A stretch of DNA of 64,000 bases from Polyangium sp. y55x31. Its GTDB lineage: Bacteria > Myxococcota_A > Polyangia > Polyangiales > Polyangiaceae. The DNA lies in the NCBI RefSeq assembly GCF_029946505.1, contig NZ_JARZHG010000024.1, positions 112,438 through 176,437 on the forward strand, read 5' to 3'. Made by a program: the position numbers and the translations under genes. The notes beneath the pieces are model-generated. The model was not told the DNA's origin and did not search any database. It saw only the letters and a list, made by a program, of their open reading frames with translations. This document shows positions 33,501-40,687 of this stretch, in pieces; positions within the stretch are counted from its first letter, which is position 1, and each line of letters begins with the position of its first letter.

Positions 33501-34711
33501 TGGCGGAGGCGGCCTACATGGCGCTCGCCGAGGCGGCGCGCGCGAGGCACGCGTACGTCGATGCCGAACGCTTCTACACGCTGGCCCTCGAGCAGCAGGC
33601 GAGCACGGGGACGCGGCGCGGAAACGCCTACCGCGGTCGCGGCCTCATGCGTTACCGCGTCAGCCGTTATCACGACGCCCTCGTCGATTTCGCCGAGGCG
33701 CGCGCGGCGGCGAGCGCGGCGGGCGACGACATGGAGATCGTCGAGATCCTGCTCGACGAGGCCACGGCGCTCGACTGGATGGGCGATCACGTCGCCTCAC
33801 GCGAGAAGGTCCGCGCCGCCGAGGCGCTCGTCGCGGGCCGCGCGACGCCGCTGCTCTCGGCGCGCCTCCTGCTCGGCATCGGCCGCTCCCATTACCGATT
33901 CTCGCTCAACGGCGAGGCGCTCTCCGCGCTCGCGCGCGCGGCGTCCGAGGCGGCAGCGCTCGGCGAACAGGGCTACGAGACGCAGGTCATCGCGCTGCTC
34001 ATGCTCGGCTACCTCGAGCAAGGCATCGGCCGGCACGCGGAGGCCGAGCGCGCCCTCGATCAGGCCGTGACCTTGTGCGACACGCACGGCGACGCGCTGC
34101 ACCTCGCGGCGTCGATCAACATGCGCGGCGTCCTGCATGGCTTCCAGGGCGATCGGCAGGGCATGATCTCCGATCTCGAGCGTGTCATCTCGCTCGGGCG
34201 CGAGCTCGGGCAGGACTACCTCGAGTGGACCGGCCACTTCAATTTGGGCGAATGCCTCTACCTGATGGCCGAGCTCGAAGCGGCCGAGCCGCACGTGGCG
34301 CAGGCGTGCGCCATCGACGAGCGGCCCCCGGCGAGCATCCTGCTCCAGGCGCGGATGCTGCTCTACCGCGGCGACATCGAGACCGCGCGCGCGCTCGCAT
34401 CTCGGGCCCGCGGCGGGACGTCCGCGCCGCTCGTGGTGCCCTCGGACGACGTGCTGTGCTCGATGATCGAGCTCGCGGCGGAGGACGCGGGCGACGAGGC
34501 GTGGGAGGCGCTCGAGGCGCGCTCGGAGCGGTACTCGATTGGCCAGGAGCGCATCGAGGTGGTCGAGGCGCGAGGCCTCTCCGCATTGCGGCGTGGGAGG
34601 CGGCGCGAAGCGGCGCGTCACCTCGAACGCGCGCTCGCGTTGTCGCGGCAGATCCCGAACGTGATCGGCAAGCGGCTGGCGCGGCACCTCGCCGAGGCGA
34701 TACGCGACTGA
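30566..34711 (+). CDS. Ser/Thr kinase - cyclase-like - AAA ATPase - TPR fusion protein
   Basis: 1381 residues from ATG 30566. An N-terminal zinc-knuckle-like piece (CASCGRR ... GCPEHG) precedes the kinase domain, about residues 65-330: GRGGFGMV, VAIKLAR, HRDIKPEN, LDLGLAR (DLG in place of DFG), MAPEQC. Residues ~390-510 look like a degenerate cyclase domain. An ATPase domain begins near residue 562 with P-loop GDPGHGKS and a Walker-B-like VVLDDAQF. The last ~430 residues are helical TPR-like repeats. This layout (kinase, ATPase, TPR) is well known in myxobacteria and resembles the PknK/STAND style. Downstream is a PP2C phosphatase, which could reverse its phosphorylation. Confidence 0.9.
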   Translation: MISPPPPPEHDATIRQGRKGSRCASCGRRVGASGCPEHGRPLEWDTAPELSSEPEAPLPEFRGYRTERMLGRGGFGMVYAAVSTAPLPNAGRRVAIKLARDDRAGAAQRLAHELVALRLVGPPHVPEVLDAGVLASGSPYIVMELIEARTLAEILVARGGPLPPAEACVITRALLGSLRAVHDEGLVHRDIKPENVLVTEPPGRATVLDLGLARREGVMPARATPPEEGAMVGTIEYMAPEQCEGRAELDARADVYAVGVILYEMLAGHPPFWGPPAAVREGHLSRRPARLERAAGAPIPAALEDIVLRCLEKDPAARYTNAAALDEALAAIPLGTEPEVRKTPDVARDPATNGIGKSQPPDRGSSADARTRSSDASATERRTVALLHFTSQLDPIALQGRIEPIGGHVMRASSGRYVVAFGHEADENPVRLAIRAAQDLVARGICERVWIDLANVSVTTRPDGSKRLLSPHLARIGQAPLPASTAPILLSPAARAVLTEADLSELLSLFGAKAVEESELSGAEDPTTRLGHVGPPLVGRDDLLETLALSALRSVREGVPSVAVIVGDPGHGKSHLRRLLVERLRTLVPLGAVVDLRAPEPIVGGGDSVRDLLSAALGLPASMPVEGRKLALRERLGPASSPEAEAALALALGWVGPPRGDETTDFPGLRALEAAPFALGATLRVAGGEALRRRAERTPLCVVLDDAQFADEATLGILEYATLAEARAPIFVCALGRPVFRENHPSWAERAAHRDVFDLGPLDPQSAASLVRALLAPAENVPELAVRRLVERTQGIPLLLVELVRGLKGAGIVRRHEGGRGFYVATDELDRVPDLPLIEWLAHREIDALSPAERAHARLVATVGAEVTPEEISGILRGILRRLDQSGESSEFPLDARIGIERLLNTGVLRRQRHGRVGFRHALVREAIARGVPEALRRKIHLTCAEYYRDAPGPPEGPPEEQRLPQLAYHAACAGLFDVAEAAYMALAEAARARHAYVDAERFYTLALEQQASTGTRRGNAYRGRGLMRYRVSRYHDALVDFAEARAAASAAGDDMEIVEILLDEATALDWMGDHVASREKVRAAEALVAGRATPLLSARLLLGIGRSHYRFSLNGEALSALARAASEAAALGEQGYETQVIALLMLGYLEQGIGRHAEAERALDQAVTLCDTHGDALHLAASINMRGVLHGFQGDRQGMISDLERVISLGRELGQDYLEWTGHFNLGECLYLMAELEAAEPHVAQACAIDERPPASILLQARMLLYRGDIETARALASRARGGTSAPLVVPSDDVLCSMIELAAEDAGDEAWEALEARSERYSIGQERIEVVEARGLSALRRGRRREAARHLERALALSRQIPNVIGKRLARHLAEAIRD

Positions 34712-34825
34712 CCCCGCGTGATCGCGGAGTCGGGGCCGGTTTTTCCACACAACCCGCGGGCGGTTCGTAGTAGAAAAACCGAGGGGGCGTCCGGTACGTC
34801 GCGCGCCGCCCGGGGATCTCCGCCC

Positions 34826-36130
34826 ATGCAGCTTTGGACCGCGATCGCACTCGCCCTCGGTGTCGTCCTCGTCGGAGCCGCCGGTTTCCAGCTCGCGCGG
34901 CCCAAAGCCTTGCCCTCGGGCGGCAAAGGAGAAGGCAAAGGGGAAGGCGGCAAGGCGGACGACGCGCCCGAACCGAGCGCCGGCGCCCGCCTGAGCAGCC
35001 CTGCGTCCGAGCGCACGAGCAAGCCCGCGCCAGAGCGCACGAGCAAGCCTGCGTCGGAGCGCACGAGCAAGCCCGCGCCGGAGCGCACGAGCAAGCCCGC
35101 GCCGGAGCGCACGAGCAGGCCCGCGCCGGAGCGCACGAGCAGGCCCTCCTCGGAGAGACTCTTGCCGAAGATCGCCGAGCCGAACGAGGACGAGGACGAC
35201 AGCGAGCTCACGGTCATCACGTTGAGCATGCCGCGCCTGTCGGACCTCTCGAAGGACGACGATCGCGAGGTGGAGGAGCACCCGGACGCACCGGCGAAGG
35301 CCATCGTCGTGGACGACGACGCAGCCGCGGACGAGCCGACGCGCGCCTCGCCGTTCATCCTCGTGAGCGCCGCGGGGCAGACGGACAAGGGCCAGAAGCG
35401 CAAGAACAACGAGGACAGCTACGTCGTCGTCGACGAGCACGGCCTGTTCGTGGTGGCCGACGGCATGGGCGGGTACGCAGGCGGCGAGATCGCCAGCGCG
35501 CTCACGGTCGAGGTGATCGAGAAGGCGTTCAAGACGCAGAAATTCGAGGGCCCGGCCTACGACAACGTGCCGCGAAGGGGCCAGGAGCTCGCGCGCAGCA
35601 TCCAGATGGCGAACAAGGCCGTCTTCGAGAAGGCCGCCGGGGATCCGATGCTGAAGGGCATGGGCACGACGGTGGTGGCCGCGCGCTTCTCACTGAACAA
35701 GCAGCGCCTCTACCTTGGGCACGTGGGTGACAGCCGCTGCTATCGGCTGCGCGAGGGGAAGCTCGAGCAGATCACCACGGATCACACGATGGCCGCGCTC
35801 GGCTTCACCGGCCCCGCGTTTGCACATCGCCTGAACCGCGCCGTGGGCACGCAGCCATCCGTGGAGATTGATCTCATCATCGGGCGCCCACGCCCCGACG
35901 ATGCCTACCTGCTTTGCTCGGACGGGCTTTCGAAGATGGTGCCCGACGAGGAACTGCGGCAAATCCTGGTCGAGACCAAGCATCCGCAGCAGGCGATCGA
36001 CAAGCTGATCGCCCGCGCCAACGAGAAGGGCGGGCACGACAACATCACGGCGATCCTGGTCTGCGTGAAGTCGCCGGCGGAGTACATTCGATCGCTACGT
36101 GAAGCCCCGACGGCTGAGCAAGCGAGCTGA
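34826..36130 (+). CDS. Membrane-anchored PP2C-type Ser/Thr phosphatase
   Basis: 434 residues. N-terminal membrane helix (WTAIALALGVVLVGAAGFQLA), then a flexible region with an 8-residue tandem repeat PAxERTSK/R, an acidic stretch, and the PP2C domain from about residue 180: KRKNNEDSY, VADGMGGYAGGE, GMGTTVVA, HVGDSRCYRL, LLCSDGL and GHDNITAIL, all metal-coordinating Asp present. It should dephosphorylate Ser/Thr proteins in the cytoplasm. ATG 34826 is chosen because it starts the helix. The position right after a kinase supports opposing roles. It overlaps the next gene by 32 nt. Confidence 0.92.
   Translation: MQLWTAIALALGVVLVGAAGFQLARPKALPSGGKGEGKGEGGKADDAPEPSAGARLSSPASERTSKPAPERTSKPASERTSKPAPERTSKPAPERTSRPAPERTSRPSSERLLPKIAEPNEDEDDSELTVITLSMPRLSDLSKDDDREVEEHPDAPAKAIVVDDDAAADEPTRASPFILVSAAGQTDKGQKRKNNEDSYVVVDEHGLFVVADGMGGYAGGEIASALTVEVIEKAFKTQKFEGPAYDNVPRRGQELARSIQMANKAVFEKAAGDPMLKGMGTTVVAARFSLNKQRLYLGHVGDSRCYRLREGKLEQITTDHTMAALGFTGPAFAHRLNRAVGTQPSVEIDLIIGRPRPDDAYLLCSDGLSKMVPDEELRQILVETKHPQQAIDKLIARANEKGGHDNITAILVCVKSPAEYIRSLREAPTAEQAS
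35000..35143 (+). repeat. Tandem 24-nt coding repeat in the phosphatase linker
   Basis: Six in-frame units of 24 nt encode PASERTSK or PAPERTSK/R, with a seventh, degenerate unit (PSSERLLP) after them. Unit number is likely to vary between strains by slippage. Confidence 0.9.
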
Positions 36131-37250
36131 AACGATCGTCGGCCGATGGGCACTCGCCGTGTTCGGCGCGCTGTCCATCGGGGCAATGTCGTTCGTGGCC
36201 CTGCACGATTTCAGCGGGCCCGCGATCACAGCCGCCGCGCATCTCCCCGCACTCTCCTCGGTCCGGCCCCCGGAGGCACCAAACGCTGCGCCGGCGGCGG
36301 CCGCAGAGCCCGAGGAGCGGGCCGATCGCAATCTCTCGCGCGAAGGCTACACGCTCGTCTCCGCAGGCGCGCTTTTCGTGCCGTCGTCGTTCGCGTCGGC
36401 CGATGGCACGTTCGATCTCGTGATCCATTTCCACGGCAACGCCGAGCTCGTCGCGGAGAGCGTGGCCGCAGCAGGGCTCTCGGCGCTCGTGCTCGTGGTG
36501 AACGTCGGCGTGGGTTCGGGCGCATACGACACGCGATACGCGGCACCCGGAATGCTCGATTTCGACCTCGGGCGGGTCGTCGAGACAGCGGCCGCACGAG
36601 GGCTCCGCGGAGCACGCCTCGGTCGGCTCGCACTCTCGGCATGGAGCGCCGGCTACGGCGCGATCGGGCGGATCCTCGCGCGAGAGGAGGCGTTTTCACG
36701 CGTGTCGGCCGTGCTGCTCTGCGACGCACTCCACTCGAACTTCGCGGACAAAGGCAGCCGCGAAGTCGACATGGAGCGCATCGCGCCGTTCGTGCGTTTC
36801 GCTCGCAGCGCCGCGGGAGGAGAAAAACTCTTCGTGATGACGCACTCGGAGGTCGGCGAGTTCCGGTACGCAACCACGACCGAGACCTCAGACGCAATCC
36901 TCCGCACCCTCGGGCTCGACCGATCCCGCACAATCGGCTGGCCCGACCGCCCAAGTTTTCCCCTGGCACGCGCCGTCATGTCGACCGAGCGCTGGCTCGA
37001 GCAACGCAGCGAGGCGCAGCGCGGCGATCTACGCATCGCAGGGTATCGCGGCTTCAAGGAAGACGACCACATCGCGCACCTCGCGCAGATGTCATCGACC
37101 GTGCTCCCTGCGCTCGTCGAGTACTGGCGTCGGCAGGGCCGAGCCTGCGTCTCATCCGGGGGCCGCTGCGCTGGGGCGTTGCCCCAGGCCCCACCGGGGC
37201 TATCCGCCCCTGGACCCGGACCAGCGCAAGCGCTGGACCCAGGACGATGA
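36099..37250 (+). CDS. Alpha/beta-hydrolase-like membrane-anchored protein
   Basis: 383 residues from GTG 36099, which overlaps the phosphatase gene by 32 nt. An N-terminal helix (GRWALAVFGALSIGAMSFVAL) anchors it; an Ala/Pro linker follows. FDLVIHFHGNAE resembles the oxyanion-hole region of alpha/beta hydrolases, and LSAWSAGYGA gives an S-x-G nucleophile elbow. A late HIAHL could supply the His. The family is not certain. The last ~25 residues ([26 protein letters not shown]) are translated from palindromic repeat C, so the original gene probably ended near residue 358 and was extended. Confidence 0.7.
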   Translation: MKPRRLSKRAETIVGRWALAVFGALSIGAMSFVALHDFSGPAITAAAHLPALSSVRPPEAPNAAPAAAAEPEERADRNLSREGYTLVSAGALFVPSSFASADGTFDLVIHFHGNAELVAESVAAAGLSALVLVVNVGVGSGAYDTRYAAPGMLDFDLGRVVETAAARGLRGARLGRLALSAWSAGYGAIGRILAREEAFSRVSAVLLCDALHSNFADKGSREVDMERIAPFVRFARSAAGGEKLFVMTHSEVGEFRYATTTETSDAILRTLGLDRSRTIGWPDRPSFPLARAVMSTERWLEQRSEAQRGDLRIAGYRGFKEDDHIAHLAQMSSTVLPALVEYWRRQGRACVSSGGRCAGALPQAPPGLSAPGPGPAQALDPGR

Positions 37251-37490
37251 ACTGCGCGATGCGCAGTTCATCGCACAGGTCAGGTCAAGACCAACGACGA
37301 CCCTGCCAGACGGCAGCGCTGACGTTTCAGCCGGCAACGTGCCGCCGCGTGCGACGACCTTCATGGTCTTGCCACCGGCCCGTTGGAAAAACTGCGCGGA
37401 GCGCAGTTTTTCCACCTGAGGTCCAGGGCTTGCCCTGGTTCGGGTCGAGGGGCGAACAGCCCCCGCGGGGCCCGGGGCAGCGCCCCGGCG
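37173..37490. repeat. Nested-palindrome repeat, copy C
   Basis: Complete copy between two convergent genes, overlapping the end of the upstream one. Left arm: GGGGC-GTT-GCCCC, CCAGCGC-AA-GCGCTGG, GATGAACTGCGC/GCGCAGTTCATC. Right arm: GGAAAAACTGCGC/GCGCAGTTTTTCC, CCAGGGC-TT-GCCCTGG, GGGGC-AGC-GCCCC. The central spacer is about 110 nt with complementary edges (GTCAAGACC and GGTCTTGCC). Confidence 0.9.
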
Positions 37491-37509
37491 CGGCGTCGGC
37501 CTGAGGGCT

Positions 37510-39018
37510 CTACCCCTCGTCCCGCAGCGCTGCCTCTGCCGCGTTTTTGCCGCAGGCGCCGTGCACGCCGGCGCCTGGGTGTGTGTATGAGGAGCCGAGG
37601 TAGAGGGCGCGGATCGGCGTGCGATAGCGGAAGTATGGGAACACGGGGCGGAAGAAGAGCTGGTGCTGGATTTGCGCCGAGCCGCCGCCGAGATCTCCGC
37701 CGACGAGGTTCTCGTCCATCGCTTCGAGATCCGGCGGCGTGACGATCACGCGCGCGAGGATGCGCTTCTTGAAGCCTGGCGCGAGCTCCTCGATGCGCGT
37801 CTCGATTCGATCGGCGAATGATTGCTTCACTCGCTCCCAGCCGCCTGGCACTGCCGGTGGAACGCGCGAGTAAGCCCAGAGCGTGTGCTTGCCGGCGGGT
37901 GCGCGTGTCGGATCTGCGACGGATTGCTGCCCGATGACGAGGTATGGATCCTGCGGCAGCTCGCCGCGGCGCACCTCGGCTGTGAAGCGCGCGAGATCGT
38001 CGAGGCTGTCGCCTGTGTGCACGACGGCCGAGCGCGCGGCGTCCTCGCTCGACCATGGCACGGGGCCCGAGAGGGCCCAGTCCATCTTGAACGTGCCGAA
38101 GCCGTACTTGAAGTTGCGCATCGACTCCACGAGGGGCGTTGGCACGAGGTCCGGATCGAGCAAGCGCAGGTACAGCGCGGGCGCTGAGGTGTCGGCGATG
38201 ATCGCGCGATCGGCCTCGATCTCCTCGCCTTGCTCCGTCACCACGGCTGCGGCGCGGCCCTCGCGCACCACGATGCGTTTGACGCGCGTCCCCGTCCGCA
38301 CCACGCCGCCGAGCTCTGCGAGCCGTTCGAGCAAGGCCCGCGTGATCGAGGCTGCGCCGCCCTCCGGGATGGCGAAGCCTCCGCTCGACGCGAGCATCGC
38401 CAGCATGAAGCCCACGATCGCGCCGAAGGGATCGTCCGGTCCGACGTCGGTGTGCAGCGCGAGTGCCGGGATGATGCGGCGTGCGGCTTCGGTCCGAAAT
38501 GTCCTTTCTGCGTAGCCTCGGCCGCTCGATGCGGCCACGGCTGCGAGCCGGAGCAGGTTTGCCGGACCGAAGCGCAGCATGGGCCCGACGGCTGGCAGCG
38601 TGGACAGGAGTGCGTCGAGTAGCTCGTCGCGCGTTCGCGCGTGCCAGCGCGCGAGTTTTTCCCATGCGGGTCCGTCCTCGCCGAGGATCCGCTTGCTCGC
38701 TTCGAGGTCGCGTCCGATGGCGGCGCAGGTGCCGTCCTTGGCGGGATGGGCGCTGTCGAGGGGCGCGTGGCGCCAGACGAGGCCGACGTCGGGCAGGTCG
38801 AGGGGGAGCAGGGCGGGGCTTGTGGGGCCGAAGGGGAAGAAGGCGGCGCCCACGTCGTGGAGGAAGCCGGGCAGGGTGCTCTCCTCGGTCCAGACGGCGC
38901 CGCCGGGCCGGCGCTGGGCCTCCAGCACGAGCACGGACCACCCGGCCTGGGCGAGGTAGTTGGCAGCGACGAGTCCGTTCGGACCTGCGCCGATCACGAT
39001 CGCGTCGGGGGTGATCAT
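37510..39018 (-). CDS. FAD-dependent phytoene-desaturase-like oxidoreductase
   Basis: 502 residues. An N-terminal FAD-binding motif, VIGAGPNGLVAANYLAQAGW, is followed by VLEAQRRPGGAVWTEE, and the C-terminus has YLGSSYTHPGAGVHGACGKNAAEAAL, the closing FAD motif. This places it in the CrtI/PYROXD2-like group of carotenoid-desaturase relatives. No other carotenoid genes lie near, so it may act on another isoprenoid or quinone-like substrate. ATG 39018 begins directly before the FAD motif. Divergent from the transporter gene with 93 nt between. Confidence 0.88.
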   Translation of the reverse strand: MITPDAIVIGAGPNGLVAANYLAQAGWSVLVLEAQRRPGGAVWTEESTLPGFLHDVGAAFFPFGPTSPALLPLDLPDVGLVWRHAPLDSAHPAKDGTCAAIGRDLEASKRILGEDGPAWEKLARWHARTRDELLDALLSTLPAVGPMLRFGPANLLRLAAVAASSGRGYAERTFRTEAARRIIPALALHTDVGPDDPFGAIVGFMLAMLASSGGFAIPEGGAASITRALLERLAELGGVVRTGTRVKRIVVREGRAAAVVTEQGEEIEADRAIIADTSAPALYLRLLDPDLVPTPLVESMRNFKYGFGTFKMDWALSGPVPWSSEDAARSAVVHTGDSLDDLARFTAEVRRGELPQDPYLVIGQQSVADPTRAPAGKHTLWAYSRVPPAVPGGWERVKQSFADRIETRIEELAPGFKKRILARVIVTPPDLEAMDENLVGGDLGGGSAQIQHQLFFRPVFPYFRYRTPIRALYLGSSYTHPGAGVHGACGKNAAEAALRDEG

Positions 39019-39111
39019 GGAGTTTTGTGTAGCACGGTAGGAAGGGCCCTGGGTTCGTCCGCTTGTGATCCCTAGCGGCCGGGGCGCCGCCGCGCGTAAC
39101 CTCGGCAAACG

Positions 39112-40422
39112 ATGAGCCAAGGCCCTGCTCTGCCCTCCACGTCCCTTCCGATCGAGCGAGGTGAGCCTGCTGCCCTCGTCGAGGACGCTGCCACGCGCCG
39201 CGGACGGTGGACCGCGTGGGCGCTCACGTGGGTGTCGTACGCGACGTATTACTTGGGGCGCAAAGGGATCAGCGTCGCGAAGGCGCCGATGATGGAGAGC
39301 CTCGGCAAGGACGTCTTGCGCAACGTCGAGACGGCGTACCTCGCGGCGTACATGGTCGGGCAGTACGTGAACGGCATGCTCGGCGATCGCGTGGGCGCGC
39401 GTCGGCTCGTGGGCGTCGGCATGCTCGTCTCGGCGGGCGCGTGCCTCGTGTTCGGGGCGTCGAGCGTGGGGGTCGCGTTTCTCGTCGCGTTCCTGGTGAA
39501 CGGCTTTGCGCAATCGTCGGGCTGGCCGGGCAACGTGAAGGCGATGGCCGAGTGGACCACGCCCCAGAATCGTGGCCGCGTGATGGGCGTGTGGGCGACG
39601 TGTTATCAGGTGGGCGGCATCGTCGCGACGTGGTTCGCCACGTTCATGCTGAGCCTCTACGGCTGGCGCGCGAGCTTTTGGGGCCCGGCGATCGCCGTCG
39701 CGCTCGTCGGCGTGCTCGTGCTCCTGTTCCTGAAGCCGGGTCCGGGCGCGGTGGTGGTCCCGGTCGCGGGCGCGGCTCGGGGGGCGGAAGCGGAGGCGGA
39801 GGCGCAGGCGGTCGCGGCGGCCCAGCGGGCGGAGCGGAGCCGCGTGCTCCGGAGCCCGACGGTCTGGTTTTACGGCGCCTCGTACTTCGGGATGAAGCTC
39901 ATCCGCTATAGCATCCTGTTCTGGCTACCGTTTTACCTGACGACGGCGCTGCATTATTCGAAGACGGGCGCCGGGTACATGTCGATCTCGTTCGAGGTCG
40001 GGGGCGTGCTCGGCACGATCGCCATGGGGGCGATGTCCGATCGATATCGCCACATCTCGCGCTCGTTGTTCTCCGCGGTGTGGCTCGTGCTGCTCGCCGG
40101 CGCGATTTTCCTGTATGCGCGCCTCGGCGCCGCGGGCACCGTCACCAATTTCGTCGTGATGGCGCTCGTCGGCGCGCTGCTCTTCGGGCCGGATTCGCTG
40201 ATCAGCGGCGCCGCGGCGCAGGACGCGGGCGGGAAGTACGCGGCCGGCACCGCATTGGGCGTGGTGAATGGCGTCGGCTCGATCGGGGCGATCCTTCAGG
40301 AGTACGTCACGCGGGGCGTGAGCGAGCGCTACGGGTGGGACAAACTGTTTTACGTCTTCGTCGTGCTGGCCGTGTTCTCGGCGGTATGTCTGATCCCGAC
40401 GTTCCGCCCGCGAAAGGCGTGA
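39112..40422 (+). CDS. MFS transporter, organophosphate:phosphate antiporter (OPA) type
   Basis: 436 residues with about 12 membrane segments and a charged Glu/Ala-rich central loop. SYATYYLGRKGISVAKAPM at the first helix, DRVGARRLVG between helices 2 and 3, SSGWPGNVKAMAEW and GKYAAGTALGVVNGVGSIGAILQEYV are OPA (GlpT/UhpT-like) signatures. It should exchange a phosphorylated sugar or glycerol phosphate for inorganic phosphate at the inner membrane; the substrate is not clear. Its stop is one nucleotide from the stop of the convergent small lipoprotein gene. Confidence 0.9.
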   Translation: MSQGPALPSTSLPIERGEPAALVEDAATRRGRWTAWALTWVSYATYYLGRKGISVAKAPMMESLGKDVLRNVETAYLAAYMVGQYVNGMLGDRVGARRLVGVGMLVSAGACLVFGASSVGVAFLVAFLVNGFAQSSGWPGNVKAMAEWTTPQNRGRVMGVWATCYQVGGIVATWFATFMLSLYGWRASFWGPAIAVALVGVLVLLFLKPGPGAVVVPVAGAARGAEAEAEAQAVAAAQRAERSRVLRSPTVWFYGASYFGMKLIRYSILFWLPFYLTTALHYSKTGAGYMSISFEVGGVLGTIAMGAMSDRYRHISRSLFSAVWLVLLAGAIFLYARLGAAGTVTNFVVMALVGALLFGPDSLISGAAAQDAGGKYAAGTALGVVNGVGSIGAILQEYVTRGVSERYGWDKLFYVFVVLAVFSAVCLIPTFRPRKA

Positions 40423-40423
40423 A

Positions 40424-40687
40424 TCACTCGCATTCCTTGTACGACTCGCCGAGCGAGCACCAGGCGGCCTCGCAGGACGCCCGATCGCCGCCCTGTTCGA
40501 GCTTCTTCGCGGCCACGCAGCTCTGCGAGCTCGCGCAGGCGCCGCTCTCGCCGCACGTGTTCGTCACGAGGTCCGCGCAGGTGAAATCGCTCGGGCAATC
40601 CCTCTGGCCCTCGTCGGAGCATCCGGCCATCGCCACGCACGCGAGCACGAGCGCGCCGAAGAGAGCCCGCAAAATGCGTGTCTTCAT
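40424..40687 (-). CDS. Small Cys-rich lipoprotein
   Basis: 87 residues. Lipobox VAMAGC23 after a clear signal peptide. The mature part holds about eight further Cys (CPSDFTCADLVTNTCGESGAC and on) in a disulfide-like pattern. It overlaps the end of the VWA gene by 4 nt (ATGA) and so is translated with it; the pair may work together at the cell surface. No family recognised. Confidence 0.8.
   Translation of the reverse strand: MKTRILRALFGALVLACVAMAGCSDEGQRDCPSDFTCADLVTNTCGESGACASSQSCVAAKKLEQGGDRASCEAAWCSLGESYKECE

Noticed and set aside
35000..35143. Possible CRISPR array (24-nt units)
   Set aside because: Units are contiguous with no unique spacers and stay in frame in the phosphatase gene.
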